Position numbers and translations under genes: made by a program. From positions 1-62,289 of IMG/VR virus record IMGVR_UViG_3300046009_002641: a stretch of 62,289 nucleotides of DNA, one strand, 5' to 3'. The number at the start of each line of letters is the position of its first letter. Position 1 is the stretch's first letter. The DNA comes from a virus. Positions 1 through 9,430 of this stretch are shown in pieces. The notes below the pieces were generated by a model. The model was not told where the DNA came from and made no database searches. It worked only from the letters and a program-made list of their open reading frames with translations.

Positions 1-127
1 TGGCTAAGACCCCAGCTTGGCAGCGCGCCGAAGGCAAGAATCCAAAAGGCGGGCTGAATGAGAAGGGGCGCGCGTCATTGCGGGCTGAGGGGCATGACAT
101 CAAGCGTCCCCAGCCGGAAGGTGGCTC
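1..127. repeat. Terminal direct repeat, left copy (circular overlap)
   Basis: Bases 1-127 are identical to 62159-62285; the last four bases of the window (tctc) then differ from bases 128-131 (aagg). A 127-base exact overlap is the usual sign of a circular assembly made with 127-mers, and the reading frame continues through it. It is therefore more likely an assembly overlap than a true short terminal repeat. Confidence 0.85.
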
Positions 128-3100
128 AAGGCGCGATAGCTTCTGCGCCCGCATGAAGGGCATGAAGAAAAAGCTGACGTTGTCTGAAACTGCCAATGAT
201 CCCGATAGCCGGATCAATAAGTCGCTTCGGGCTTGGAACTGCGCCGATGGTGGTGCGGTTGATTCGTATAATGCAGTTCAAAAAGCCGCTAGAACAGATC
301 CTAGTGCGCCCTATGGCGTTGTGGATATGGGAGATAAGATCATTGTCGGTTCTCCGCACGGAGAACAAATTCCCTTGTCTGATGATTTGAGGGCAAGGAT
401 ACAGGATGTCGCTGGCAAAAGTGGCGCTTGGTATGAGGGATCTGGTGGAGACATTGAAGGAAACAGGAAACTTATTCCTAGCTACAGAGGCTCTTGGGAC
501 GATCAGGTCGCCAGATCAATTGAGGGATATCCTGTCGAATACATGGTCCCCATGTTTAGCAACGTGGAGGTCAATAAGCCGCATGAGATATATGCCAGCC
601 CTGATCGGTCGATATTTGATAGCATCGTGGCTAATCAGGATAAGGCAAAGTATTTCAAGGATCGGCGGTTTGACGCTGATGCGTTGCGTGATTTCTTGAC
701 GCAAGGCAGTGAAAAAGACACTGATCTTGTAAAGATGTCCCAGCTTCCGGCGACGAAGGAAAACCTGAGCAAGTTCTTTTCCACAGGCGAACGTCTTATG
801 TGGCCTGATAACTGGCAGGAATATCCCAACCGTCTTGGTAAGATGGCCAAGCGGTTTGAAGAATCGCGGAACAAGTATCTGCTAAATGCTCCTCCGGGCG
901 TTTATGTCACTGGCGCAGGACACATCCCAGAACTTCGCGGGATGAATAAGGATCTTAAGGTTATTGGTGGCGAAAGAGCCAGTGAAGCGGACGGTGGCCC
1001 TGTTTTTCACAAAGGCCGTGATGAAGCTCATATTAATTTTCAAGTCGCTAAGCCGGGGCCGCATACGACTCAGCTAGGTATTGAGGAGCCATATTTCCGT
1101 CGCTGGCTGTCTGAGAATCAGATCCCGTTTGATCCGAATGAGGCTAAGCCCGACTACGACATGCGTGGCTATTATCGCGCCGCCATGGCTGGAGATCCGC
1201 GCACGGCGACTGAGATCAACGCCAACGATCATCAGCGACATTTCCCGGATGTGTGGAAAACCCCGTCGCATGAAACATTCTCCGCCCAGAGCCAATACGC
1301 CACACCGAATGCCCCCGATTGGAATGAGCAAGATCAGCTAGTCGATAAGGCTGGTCGCGTCTTATATGATGAGCGCATGGGTCGTGACGATGGTGGTGCG
1401 GTTGATTCGTATGCCGCTGTGCAAGAAGCGGCCAAAGGCGGTGAGGTTTGGGATAAGCCCCGCCCCAAGAAGCTGGGCAAGCCTGAGCCGCTGAGCAGCA
1501 AAGAAAAGGCCAGCGCCAAAGCTGCGGCCAAGGCTGCTGGTCGTCCGTATCCTAACCTAATCGACAATATGCGGGCTGCTAGGGCGGATGGTGGCGAGGC
1601 TGATCCGTATGAATCGGTTCAGCAGGCTGCCAATCCAGATTCTGGGATGGAAAGATTTTCCCAAGAGGACATTAACCGCGCGGCCCATGGCGCTACGCCT
1701 GCTGTTCCGCCTTTGACGGTTATTGAGAACGCCGCACCGGCTAGCCCTGTGTCTGATGCTATGCGTGGGGCGTATAATGCTGCGGTTCCTCCAACCGCCA
1801 GATTGTTTGCTGAAAGCGCAATGGGCGCTCATAGCCCGATCACTGAGCGTGATTTTTCCCCATCCGATATTCAAAACATGAAGGATCGACTGGCTGAACA
1901 ACAACAGTTTAATGCCAGAAGAGAAAAAAATCTTCAAACAATCCAAGATACGATGACGCCTGAAGCATACCGTCATTATCAGGCTATGACTGATCAGCCG
2001 ATTGGCAGTGATGAAGATTATCGACGGTATATGGCCCACAACGCTGAGGCCATTAAAACATTTCAGGATACCCGTGGTCAGACAGGCGTTCCATATGGGA
2101 CGACGTTTGGCAAAGAGGATCAGCCTAATCAGCCTCTTAGTGTTTATTCGCCTGAACAGGGCAACCTTCTGACGTCGTTGCAGAGATCATATACTGATCC
2201 GGGCTATCGCACGGGCATGACCCTTGGTCGGTTTAATGTTTATGACACTCCTCAAGGTCGCGTGGCAGTTGATAATTATGATTTTAGAGGTAGGAAACAG
2301 TCGTGGTCAGACGTTGTCAAAGGCTTTCAAGAGCAACCGTTTGTAACTGCTCTTCGTGGATCAATCCCGACGGTATTTCCTAATATTGATCGTCCAGTTG
2401 CGGTCAATTTGGATAAGCCCGGTAACTATACTTACACCGGAAAGGCTATCCTTACCCCCGGTTCTTACTTAGAACCTGAACAAACGCAAACGCCTAAGCG
2501 CGACGATATCGCTGACTACAGAACTAAAACGCCGGGATTCCATCAATTCAATCAGATTGCAATAAACAGCAGGACGCCTGATGTAACGGTTCCTCTTCCC
2601 CCGCGCCGTCCGACGTCCTTTGCCGATGGCGGTGAAGTTATCGGTGATAAAGTCGAAGGCGATGTCCAGTTCGCAGAGGATGATCCCTACGCCAAGGTTC
2701 AGGAAGCTGCCAAGCTTCCCATGATGGCGCAGAACGACTTTGCCATGCGTATGCCGCAGCCAGAAGTCCGCTATGACACTGGCCCGCAGCCGGGTGAGGC
2801 TACCCTTAAAGGGTATGAACCGACGATTCGTGAGCAAATCGCCCAGAAGCTAATGGGTGAGCAGTCCCCGTCTCCTGAACGTCGCCAATTTGTTGAGGGC
2901 CTTATGGGAACCTCCGGTATTGGTGAACGCAGCATGGGTGTTGCCGACTTTATTCCTTTGGCTGGACAGGCGTTGCAAGCTCAGGAGTCGTATCAATATC
3001 GTGATCCTAAAGGATTTTTGCTTGCTACTGTCCCTGTGCCGGGGGCCAATATTGAGGGCAAAATAGCTCAAGGCGCTGCCGCCGCTGCTGAACGTGCTAT

Positions 3101-6011
3101 GGTTGGACAGGCTGCTCAACAGATGACGAAATCACAGTCTCAGGCCGCCATGAAGCAGGCTTGGGAGACTGGGCAAGGTAACGCAGACAAGTATCGTAAT
3201 TGGCAGCACCAATGGAATGTTGAGCAGGGGCCGCAATATACGGTTGCCCAGCCTGCTCCGGCGGCGGTTCCAGCTATGGGGCACAATATGCCGCCTGAAA
3301 CAATCCCGGTTGACTACAATCGTATCGTCAATCCGGCTGGATTCTACAGCCTTGGCCATGAGGTTGCTTCAACGCAACTACCTGATACGGTTCGCACTTG
3401 GCAAGAGATGCAATCCCTTCTCAAAAAGGGCGGCGTCAAAGATGAGGAAATGCAGTTTGCTGGCCTCCTTGGAATGAACCCGGCGACAAAAATCAGCCGC
3501 GATGAAATAGCGCAGGCGTTTGAGCGTAATTTTCCGCAAGTCGAAACGGTGTGGAAACGCAGTTCAGCCCCCGTCCCGGCTGAGAGAATTAATCAGGCTG
3601 TCCAAAATCGGACGCAGGCTCAAAATGATTTGCGTGATGCGAATACTAACCTTTGGAACGCCGCAAATCCTACCCATCAAGAAGATCCGGTTTTGAATAT
3701 ACGCGGGGACGAAACTCCTTGGAGCCTCCCTGATTTAAGAACCGCTTTAATGAATGATCGTGTCAGGTTTGATGATCTTGACGAACATGTTAGAGGCCCT
3801 GCTATGGACTGGCAGGATGCTTGGCGTCGGTATCAAAATGCTGAATCTCAGGTTCGCAATATAGAAGCGCCTACTAGGCCGGAAATGGCTCCGAAATGGG
3901 AGAAATACACGCATTCGGGCGGAACTGATTACTCAGAATCAGTCTTGAGATTGCCGTATAACAACCCGGCTTCGTTTAGGCACATTGCCCCTGAGATTGA
4001 AGTCAAATACTCAGACCAACACGCTGCGTTGAAAGAAAAGCTTTTTAATCTCAAGGAGTCTTATCAAGCTCAAAGATTGAGCGATAATCAGCAGTTTAAT
4101 GCCGCAATGGATGCGTATAAACAACGGTTTTACGATAAATTAATGAATGAAGCGTTGGAATCTGGTTGGTCGCCAGAAGATGCAATGCGTCATGCTAAAA
4201 AGTTTGTCAACGATACCAGTTATAGTGGAATGGCTAATTATCTGGGTGAACCTTATCCACGGGATCTGGATTATATGAGTCCTAGATCTGAGCAGCTAAA
4301 CGAAGAATTATATAAAACCAGAGAAGAAATAGGCGTTCTTACTAATAAAATGCTGGATGAATCGCGCGCTTTGGCTGGGCATCCGTCATATACTGAACAG
4401 GTTTATCGCCACGAAAGCCACCTTGGTAATATAGACAACCCTCTGCTTCACCAGCGTTGGAAAGAGCGCGTTGGGCCGGAGGGCGAGCGCATCTTGTCCA
4501 ATGAGGAGTTCCAAAGCGACCTTGGCCAAGAAGGCGCTGAAAGAGGCTTTAAAGATCCGACTGCCGATAAACGGCGAGTGGAGCTTGAGCGCCAGCGGGA
4601 TGCTTTGCAGAAAGAATGGGATAATGAACAGCGCAAACTGTTGGAAGAAACTAACGCAAAGTCTGCTGCTGTTATGCGCCAAAAGCGCGATGAGATTAAA
4701 CAGGTTACAGATGCTTATAATCAAACAAATCAATTAAGAAGCGCCTTTGACGCATATAATGAACAACTTGCTGCGATTGACGACAAGTATGCGCCTTTGT
4801 TGCAGCCGTTTAAAGATCAGCACAACGCGGCCAGTCAGCAGCTTGCCGCCAAGTATAAGCCAGAGAGCAAACGTCTGAACGACGCGATTGCGGCCATTAA
4901 ACAGCAGGGCGATGTTCCGTTGTTCCCTCATGTCGGCAGCACCGATCAGTGGGTTGAGCTTGGCGCGAAACACGCCCTGCAACACGCCCTTGAGAGTGGT
5001 CACGACAAGATATTTATCATGGGCGGTCAAGAGCAGGCCCGTCGTTGGCAATCTGGGTTGAGGCAGGCAGTTGATAATATTCGATGGGAAGGAGAGGCTA
5101 AACCTTGGAAAGGGTTTGGAACCATCGAAGAACAGGACGCCGCTGAGGAAAGATTTAAAAAGGCTAAAGAAGCACTGTCTAGCACTCTCCACAATGATCG
5201 CAGCTATGATGAGATTGTTAGAGAATTTAATGATGCTCAGGCTGCCATGAGGGACACTGTTCCTGGCTGGGGTCGGAGTGCTTACGATAAGCCTGACCCT
5301 GAAAAAGAGGGATTTAGGACTGTTTACGCAAAACCCTCTAACTATAGCCGTGATGCAAAATTTGTCATTGATAGGAATGGCAATATTATTGACTCATCGC
5401 TATCCAATGTTAAAGGGAAAAAATTAAAAGATGCCGTTGGCGGAGATTTAGCCAAACGTATTATGAGTGAAGAATCCGGCAATATTCCCATGAAAAATTA
5501 TGTTATGGGCGCTGAAGGTTACACTCAACACTATGAGCGAAAAGTCCCGTCTATATACAAAGACATCATCAAAAAATATTTAAAAGTTAATCCCAAAGTT
5601 GAAGCTGGGGCGATTGTGGAGCGCGGAGTGGAGTCAAATGAGATTCCGCCATGGGGTCAGTTAGAACGCCTTGGTTACGGAAAATGGAAAATCAATTTCC
5701 CTGACGGATCATTCCGTGACGATCTATCACGCGAAAAGGCAAACCGGCTTATTGAGCGTGGTAAACAAAACTTTGAGGCCATGGGCCGCACTTGGGAATC
5801 TAAAAACGTCCCGCCGATTGAAGGCCCTCACGGCACCTACATCCACATCACGCCCGAAATGCGGGAAGCTTATCAGCGGATTAAAAAAGAACGCGGGTCC
5901 GTGTTCCCCGGATATGCTGAGGGTGGGGCGGTTGTAAACGGTAGTGATCCGTATGATAATATGCGGTCATTATCTAGGAATTTTCCCCGCGCGCGGCGGG
6001 TTTCTCATTAG
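1..6011 (+). CDS. Giant modular virion-associated protein (5' end lies across the junction)
   Basis: The reading frame is open from base 3; its ATG is at 62158 in the circular genome, giving about 2,000 residues. The N terminus (AWQRAEGKNPKGG, then FCARMKGMKKKL, then INKSLRAWNC) is a short domain I know from other phage genomes, I believe DUF6321. Around nt 1020-1320 a second phage-conserved block has the pattern DYDMRGYYRA...HFPDVWKTPSHETFS. Around nt 4900-5600 a third block (VGSTDQW, later EGYTQHYERKVP) resembles domains of phage polyvalent proteins. Blocks are separated by five copies of a motif like ADGGAVDSYNAVQKAA. It lies directly after the portal gene, so it is probably packaged in or bound to the head. 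No enzyme active site was recognised. The product is inferred from context, not from a full-length match. Confidence 0.75.
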   Translation, partial: AKTPAWQRAEGKNPKGGLNEKGRASLRAEGHDIKRPQPEGGSRRDSFCARMKGMKKKLTLSETANDPDSRINKSLRAWNCADGGAVDSYNAVQKAARTDPSAPYGVVDMGDKIIVGSPHGEQIPLSDDLRARIQDVAGKSGAWYEGSGGDIEGNRKLIPSYRGSWDDQVARSIEGYPVEYMVPMFSNVEVNKPHEIYASPDRSIFDSIVANQDKAKYFKDRRFDADALRDFLTQGSEKDTDLVKMSQLPATKENLSKFFSTGERLMWPDNWQEYPNRLGKMAKRFEESRNKYLLNAPPGVYVTGAGHIPELRGMNKDLKVIGGERASEADGGPVFHKGRDEAHINFQVAKPGPHTTQLGIEEPYFRRWLSENQIPFDPNEAKPDYDMRGYYRAAMAGDPRTATEINANDHQRHFPDVWKTPSHETFSAQSQYATPNAPDWNEQDQLVDKAGRVLYDERMGRDDGGAVDSYAAVQEAAKGGEVWDKPRPKKLGKPEPLSSKEKASAKAAAKAAGRPYPNLIDNMRAARADGGEADPYESVQQAANPDSGMERFSQEDINRAAHGATPAVPPLTVIENAAPASPVSDAMRGAYNAAVPPTARLFAESAMGAHSPITERDFSPSDIQNMKDRLAEQQQFNARREKNLQTIQDTMTPEAYRHYQAMTDQPIGSDEDYRRYMAHNAEAIKTFQDTRGQTGVPYGTTFGKEDQPNQPLSVYSPEQGNLLTSLQRSYTDPGYRTGMTLGRFNVYDTPQGRVAVDNYDFRGRKQSWSDVVKGFQEQPFVTALRGSIPTVFPNIDRPVAVNLDKPGNYTYTGKAILTPGSYLEPEQTQTPKRDDIADYRTKTPGFHQFNQIAINSRTPDVTVPLPPRRPTSFADGGEVIGDKVEGDVQFAEDDPYAKVQEAAKLPMMAQNDFAMRMPQPEVRYDTGPQPGEATLKGYEPTIREQIAQKLMGEQSPSPERRQFVEGLMGTSGIGERSMGVADFIPLAGQALQAQESYQYRDPKGFLLATVPVPGANIEGKIAQGAAAAAERAMVGQAAQQMTKSQSQAAMKQAWETGQGNADKYRNWQHQWNVEQGPQYTVAQPAPAAVPAMGHNMPPETIPVDYNRIVNPAGFYSLGHEVASTQLPDTVRTWQEMQSLLKKGGVKDEEMQFAGLLGMNPATKISRDEIAQAFERNFPQVETVWKRSSAPVPAERINQAVQNRTQAQNDLRDANTNLWNAANPTHQEDPVLNIRGDETPWSLPDLRTALMNDRVRFDDLDEHVRGPAMDWQDAWRRYQNAESQVRNIEAPTRPEMAPKWEKYTHSGGTDYSESVLRLPYNNPASFRHIAPEIEVKYSDQHAALKEKLFNLKESYQAQRLSDNQQFNAAMDAYKQRFYDKLMNEALESGWSPEDAMRHAKKFVNDTSYSGMANYLGEPYPRDLDYMSPRSEQLNEELYKTREEIGVLTNKMLDESRALAGHPSYTEQVYRHESHLGNIDNPLLHQRWKERVGPEGERILSNEEFQSDLGQEGAERGFKDPTADKRRVELERQRDALQKEWDNEQRKLLEETNAKSAAVMRQKRDEIKQVTDAYNQTNQLRSAFDAYNEQLAAIDDKYAPLLQPFKDQHNAASQQLAAKYKPESKRLNDAIAAIKQQGDVPLFPHVGSTDQWVELGAKHALQHALESGHDKIFIMGGQEQARRWQSGLRQAVDNIRWEGEAKPWKGFGTIEEQDAAEERFKKAKEALSSTLHNDRSYDEIVREFNDAQAAMRDTVPGWGRSAYDKPDPEKEGFRTVYAKPSNYSRDAKFVIDRNGNIIDSSLSNVKGKKLKDAVGGDLAKRIMSEESGNIPMKNYVMGAEGYTQHYERKVPSIYKDIIKKYLKVNPKVEAGAIVERGVESNEIPPWGQLERLGYGKWKINFPDGSFRDDLSREKANRLIERGKQNFEAMGRTWESKNVPPIEGPHGTYIHITPEMREAYQRIKKERGSVFPGYAEGGAVVNGSDPYDNMRSLSRNFPRARRVSH
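243..290 (+). repeat. DGGxVDxYxxVQxAA separator motif, copy 1
   Basis: Encodes ADGGAVDSYNAVQKAA just after the N-terminal domain of the giant protein. It shares a 24-base identical core with the copy at 1386. Confidence 0.75.
1386..1433 (+). repeat. DGGxVDxYxxVQxAA separator motif, copy 2
   Basis: Encodes DDGGAVDSYAAVQEAA, followed by a Lys/Ala-rich linker. The first half is identical in DNA to copy 1, which suggests recent duplication or gene conversion. Confidence 0.75.
1584..1631 (+). repeat. DGGxVDxYxxVQxAA separator motif, copy 3
   Basis: Encodes ADGGEADPYESVQQAA, only about 50 codons after copy 2; the two bracket a short basic segment. Confidence 0.75.
2622..2711 (+). repeat. Separator motif, copy 4 (with insertion)
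   Basis: Begins ADGGEV and ends DPYAKVQEAA, with about 14 extra residues between the two halves. Confidence 0.65.
5916..5963 (+). repeat. Separator motif, copy 5 (C-terminal, degenerate)
   Basis: Encodes AEGGAVVNGSDPYDNM within the last 35 residues of the giant protein, so the motif also caps its C terminus. Confidence 0.6.
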
Positions 6012-6052
6012 ACGCGCTGTCTGTAAACTAAACACCTTGCAAGGGTATTAAA

Positions 6053-7051
6053 ATGGCACATCCCCACTCTAAAGAGGCCAAAGAAGGCCACGCCAAGAAA
6101 CTGGCTGGCTACGGCGGCAAATCCAAATCATTTGATGACAAGTCGTCTTGGGACGGCTTGAAGGGCCTGAACAATGATGAGCAGGCTGGCCTGAAGATCA
6201 TCGACAAAGAGCCGACGCTTTCTGAAGAAACTGCCCCCCGCATCATGCGTAAACGTGGCGGCGTGGTGAAGGGCAAGATGGCTGTGAAGCGTCTGGATAA
6301 GGCGTCTCGTGGCAAGAAGCGCGCTAATGGCGGTGAGCTTCCCCCTCCGGAAGAAGGCATGAAGGCTGCGGCCCGCGAAAGCGGCATGAGCTACGAAGAA
6401 GCCCCCAAGGAGGGCGGTATCACTGGCGCTGGTGAGGCTGCTGAGTCCTCTGGCCGTCAGGAAGATCGTCATGGTGGCCGCGTCCATAAGGCGGCTGGCG
6501 GCAAGATGTCTCACGAAGATGAGGCTGAGGATCGTTCGCTGATCAAGAAAATGGTCAAGGGTTCGTCGCTTACCGGAAAGAAAGCTGGCGGCGAAGTCAA
6601 GACCAAGAGCTATACGCCTGAGAACAACGTCACCAAGTCGGCTCGCGTTGGCCGCGCGTCAGGTGGCGCAGCTAAAGGCAAGACAACGGTGAACATCATC
6701 GTTGGTGGTGGCAAGGATCAGGCTCCGATGATGCCTCCGGCTCCGGGCGCTCCGGCTGCTCGCCAGCCGATGCAAGCCCCGCCGATGATGCCTCCGCAGG
6801 GTATGCCGATGGCTCCGGCTATGGCTGCTCCTCCGATGGCTGCTCCGCCGCCGGCCCCGCCGATGGGTGGCGCTCCGGGCATGGGTATGCCTCCGGGTGG
6901 TATGCCGCTGGGCCGCAAGCGTGGTGGTCGTATCCGTGATGCTTCGGACCTTACGGCTGGCGCTGGTTCGGGTGAAGGACGACTGGAAAAGATTGAACTT
7001 CAGGAAGCCAAAGGCTATCCGCCGAAAAGCGCCCGCAAGGGTTTCAAGTAG
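6053..7051 (+). CDS. Basic, Pro/Met-rich virion-module protein
   Basis: 332 residues, not matched to a family. The N-terminal half is very basic and carries several Gly-Gly motifs (KRGGVV, RANGGEL, RHGGRVH, KAGGEV, RASGGA, KRGGRI). The segment at nt 6715-6915 is a low-complexity Pro-Met-Ala-Gly run (PMMPPAPGAP and similar). A piece reading AVKRLDKASR followed by a Gly-Gly is shared with the small protein at 12289. It sits between the giant portal-linked protein and the head genes and has its own start 41 bases downstream. A structural or DNA-binding internal head protein is an inference from composition and position. Confidence 0.7.
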   Translation: MAHPHSKEAKEGHAKKLAGYGGKSKSFDDKSSWDGLKGLNNDEQAGLKIIDKEPTLSEETAPRIMRKRGGVVKGKMAVKRLDKASRGKKRANGGELPPPEEGMKAAARESGMSYEEAPKEGGITGAGEAAESSGRQEDRHGGRVHKAAGGKMSHEDEAEDRSLIKKMVKGSSLTGKKAGGEVKTKSYTPENNVTKSARVGRASGGAAKGKTTVNIIVGGGKDQAPMMPPAPGAPAARQPMQAPPMMPPQGMPMAPAMAAPPMAAPPPAPPMGGAPGMGMPPGGMPLGRKRGGRIRDASDLTAGAGSGEGRLEKIELQEAKGYPPKSARKGFK

Positions 7052-7062
7052 GGGGATCGGCA

Positions 7063-7260
7063 ATGGGCGAACAGTTGCCGGAAAGATTGCCTATGGGTCA
7101 CATGGGCATGAATCCGGCGGCTGCACAGGCAACCATGAGAACGCCTTCGCCCGCTAGGCCCAATCCGCGAGATAGCCGCGCCATGGAGCAAGCTATTCTC
7201 AGCCAGCGAATGGGCATAGGTTCTGTTCCCCCGCGTCGTAATGGCGGAAGGACTAAATGA
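7063..7260 (+). CDS. Small hypothetical head-module protein ending in a GG motif
   Basis: 65 residues preceded by a purine-rich ribosome site (GGGGGA). Met- and Pro-rich, with a basic tail PPRRNGGRTK that carries the same Gly-Gly motif as its neighbours. It overlaps the next gene by an ATGA junction, implying translational coupling. No function can be assigned. Confidence 0.6.
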   Translation: MGEQLPERLPMGHMGMNPAAAQATMRTPSPARPNPRDSRAMEQAILSQRMGIGSVPPRRNGGRTK

Positions 7261-7460
7261 ATTTAGACCTGAGATTGTATCAGGAACTGGAAAAAGTCTT
7301 GTCGGAGATGGCAGAGAAGCTAGGCGCTGAACTGATCACCGGCAAGGCACAGAGCTTTGACGATTATCGCTATCGCGTTGGTCGTTTGAAGGGCCTTCAA
7401 GACGCTCTTGAGGTCGCACAGGAAGTCCAGAAGCGCGTTCTGGGCGGTGAAAGGAAATAG
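7257..7460 (+). CDS. Small alpha-helical head-module protein
   Basis: 67 residues, predicted almost entirely helical (MNLDLRLYQELEKVLSEMAE, then GRLKGLQDALEVAQEV). It starts in an ATGA overlap with the gene before and ends 5 bases before the co-chaperonin. Proteins of this size and character are common just upstream of phage scaffold and capsid genes. The function is unknown. Confidence 0.65.
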   Translation: MNLDLRLYQELEKVLSEMAEKLGAELITGKAQSFDDYRYRVGRLKGLQDALEVAQEVQKRVLGGERK

Positions 7461-7465
7461 CTGAC

Positions 7466-7882
7466 ATGCCGTCAGTCGCAATGTTGCATGAGGTTGACCC
7501 GCGTGAGGCAATCCTTGCTAGAGTTGGCTCCCTTGATGGGATTGAAATGTTTGGTAGCGACCTTTTGATTGCTATCTACAAGCGTCCGACAAAGACAAAG
7601 TCGGGAATTATCCTCACTGACAAGCACTTAGAAGAGGATTTGCATCAGGGTAAGGTGGGTTTGGTCCTTAAAATGGGTCCGACAGCCTATCTTGATGATG
7701 AGGGCAAGTCGTTCCGCGACATTAAAGAGGGTGATTGGGTGGTTTTCCGCCCCTCTGATGGCTGGCGCGTCACGCTGAACACGCTTCGCGGCACTTATTC
7801 CAAGGATGATACGGTCGATTGTCGCATTGTTAGCGACATTTCTGTCCGTTCACGCCTGAACGACCCCGATTCCATCTACTAA
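7466..7882 (+). CDS. GroES-like co-chaperonin
   Basis: 138 residues, longer than bacterial GroES (about 97). The core at residues 25-115 follows the GroES beta-barrel pattern: GSDLLIAIYKRP, then a mobile-loop-like stretch TKTKSGIILTD, then GKVGLVLKMGP and IKEGDWVVFRPSDG. The hydrophobic triplet IIL in the loop matches the IVL that docks GroES into GroEL. T4 gp31 is the known precedent for a phage co-chaperonin that lets host GroEL fold the capsid protein. Its place directly before the scaffold and capsid genes supports the same job here. The extra N- and C-terminal residues have no counterpart in GroES. Confidence 0.82.
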   Translation: MPSVAMLHEVDPREAILARVGSLDGIEMFGSDLLIAIYKRPTKTKSGIILTDKHLEEDLHQGKVGLVLKMGPTAYLDDEGKSFRDIKEGDWVVFRPSDGWRVTLNTLRGTYSKDDTVDCRIVSDISVRSRLNDPDSIY

Positions 7883-7892
7883 GGGCTGAAAA

Positions 7893-8873
7893 ATGGACGA
7901 CATTGAAGAAAAACCCGGCGAATCCGTAGAGATTCCGGCGGAAGAGGCCCAGCAATCGGTCGAAGTCAACTTTGACGATGAGCCGAAGGCTGAAAAACGG
8001 TCTGAACGTCAGGCTGCGCCCGTTGAAACGACTGAAGATGTCGATGATCGTGAGCAGCAGCTTATTGAGATCAAGCGCCAGTATGAGGAGCAGAAGCGCC
8101 GGGCGGAAGCTGAGCGTAATGCCCGTCAGCAGGCAGAGGCATATGCCTATGAGCAGGCCCAAAAAGCGCAATACGCCCAGTATGACGCGGAAGGCAATCG
8201 CCTTCAGACGTATATCAATGCGATTGAAGCGACTGAGCAAGCCGCATCTAATGCAGAACGCGCGTATGCTGACGCCATGGCGTCTGGCGACTATGCTGCG
8301 GCTGGCCGGGCGCAACGGGCAATGGCTTCGGCTGAGGCCCACCTGCTCCGGCTTCAAAATGAAAAGTCTCAGGCAGAGCAGTATATTGAATCTCTGAGGA
8401 CTGAGGGCCGGGTTCAGGCTCCTCCGCGTCAGACTTTCGATCCTATGCCGCAGACCCAAGACCCTATTGAGCAGATGGCTGCCCGCCTGACGCCCAAAAG
8501 CGCAGCTTGGCTTCGCGCGCATCCGGAGGCGGCCAACAAGGTTGAAAAACTGACGGCTGCCCACGCATCGGCTGTTGAGCTTGAGGGCTTGACCCCTGAA
8601 ACGCCGGAATACTTCCGGTATGTTGAGGAGAAGCTTGGCATTTCTCAGCCTCAGAAAGCGCCGGCTAAGAAAATCATGGCTTCTGCTCCCGTCCAATCTT
8701 CATCCAGCATGTCGTCATCCCGTTCTGGCGGGAATGGCAGCACGATGGTCCTCTCTCCTGCTGAGGTCGAACAGGCCGTCTTGAATGAGCCTGAACTGCC
8801 CCGCGACAAGGCCCTTGAGGTCTACGCCCGCAACAAGGCGGCGCTTATCCGCGAAGGCAAGCTCTCAGCATAA
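7893..8873 (+). CDS. Probable capsid scaffold protein
   Basis: 326 residues. An acidic N terminus (MDDIEEKPGE) is followed by a long charged coiled coil at about residues 45-170, rich in Ala, Glu, Gln and Arg (QLIEIKRQYEEQKRRAEAER). After a Pro-rich linker comes a helical C terminus ending NKAALIREGKLSA. This composition, and the position two genes upstream of the major capsid protein, fit a phage scaffold. A Ser-rich stretch (QSSSSMSSSRSG) near residue 270 may be a flexible linker. There is no protease domain, so if the scaffold is removed it is not by self-cleavage recognisable here. Confidence 0.75.
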   Translation: MDDIEEKPGESVEIPAEEAQQSVEVNFDDEPKAEKRSERQAAPVETTEDVDDREQQLIEIKRQYEEQKRRAEAERNARQQAEAYAYEQAQKAQYAQYDAEGNRLQTYINAIEATEQAASNAERAYADAMASGDYAAAGRAQRAMASAEAHLLRLQNEKSQAEQYIESLRTEGRVQAPPRQTFDPMPQTQDPIEQMAARLTPKSAAWLRAHPEAANKVEKLTAAHASAVELEGLTPETPEYFRYVEEKLGISQPQKAPAKKIMASAPVQSSSSMSSSRSGGNGSTMVLSPAEVEQAVLNEPELPRDKALEVYARNKAALIREGKLSA

Positions 8874-8884
8874 GGAATTAAACA

Positions 8885-9424
8885 ATGTCAGACGTTGAAA
8901 CAAAGATTGATGGGCGCTCCAAAGAGGCCCGTATGGCTAAGGCTGGGGACGCTGTTGGCAAAGAATCAACTGCGGATTCCAAGGCCCGCGCCGAAGCCCG
9001 TATCCGCGCCATCCGCGAAAACATGCCCGACGGTGGCGCTGCGCGTGATAAGTTCTACGCTCCGCCCCCGCCCGACGGCTGGGACTACCAGTGGAAAATG
9101 CGGACAGTCATGGGCGAAGAGTTCCATTCCTATCAAGTGGAACTGATGCGTAATGGTTGGGAGCCGGTCCCGCTGAGCCGTCATCCTGAGCTTATGCCGA
9201 ATGGCTGGCAGGGCGAGACGATTGAGGTTGAGGGTCTGGTCCTTATGGAGCGTCCCAAGGTCTTTACAGATGAGGCCCGCGCCGAAGAAGCCCGTTCCGC
9301 CCGCGAGGCGGTCATGGTCAAGGAAGCCCAGCTTCGTGATGGCCGTGGTTCGGATCTTGGCAAGCGCGAGGTTCACCGTTTCAGCAAATCCCGTAGCCCG
9401 ATAGCGATACCGGGAGACGAATAG
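8885..9424 (+). CDS. Conserved phage head-module protein
   Basis: 179 residues. The central part has the pattern DKFYAPPPPDGWDYQWK ... YQVELMRNGWEPVP ... HPELMPNGWQG ... VLMERPK, a block I have seen in unnamed phage proteins next to capsid genes. The N and C termini are charged and probably disordered. It closes the portal-to-scaffold run: a promoter and structured leader follow before the capsid genes. Confidence 0.65.
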   Translation: MSDVETKIDGRSKEARMAKAGDAVGKESTADSKARAEARIRAIRENMPDGGAARDKFYAPPPPDGWDYQWKMRTVMGEEFHSYQVELMRNGWEPVPLSRHPELMPNGWQGETIEVEGLVLMERPKVFTDEARAEEARSAREAVMVKEAQLRDGRGSDLGKREVHRFSKSRSPIAIPGDE

Positions 9425-9430
9425 GGTTTG

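Noticed and set aside
4248-4262. DnaA box (TTATCCACG) at about 4253 as a phage origin
   Set aside because: A single near-match inside a coding gene, with no cluster or AT-rich unwinding element.
6718-6918. Leftward Gly/Ile-rich ORF opposite the Pro/Met-rich segment
   Set aside because: It is the antisense shadow of a low-complexity repeat and has no ribosome site or family.
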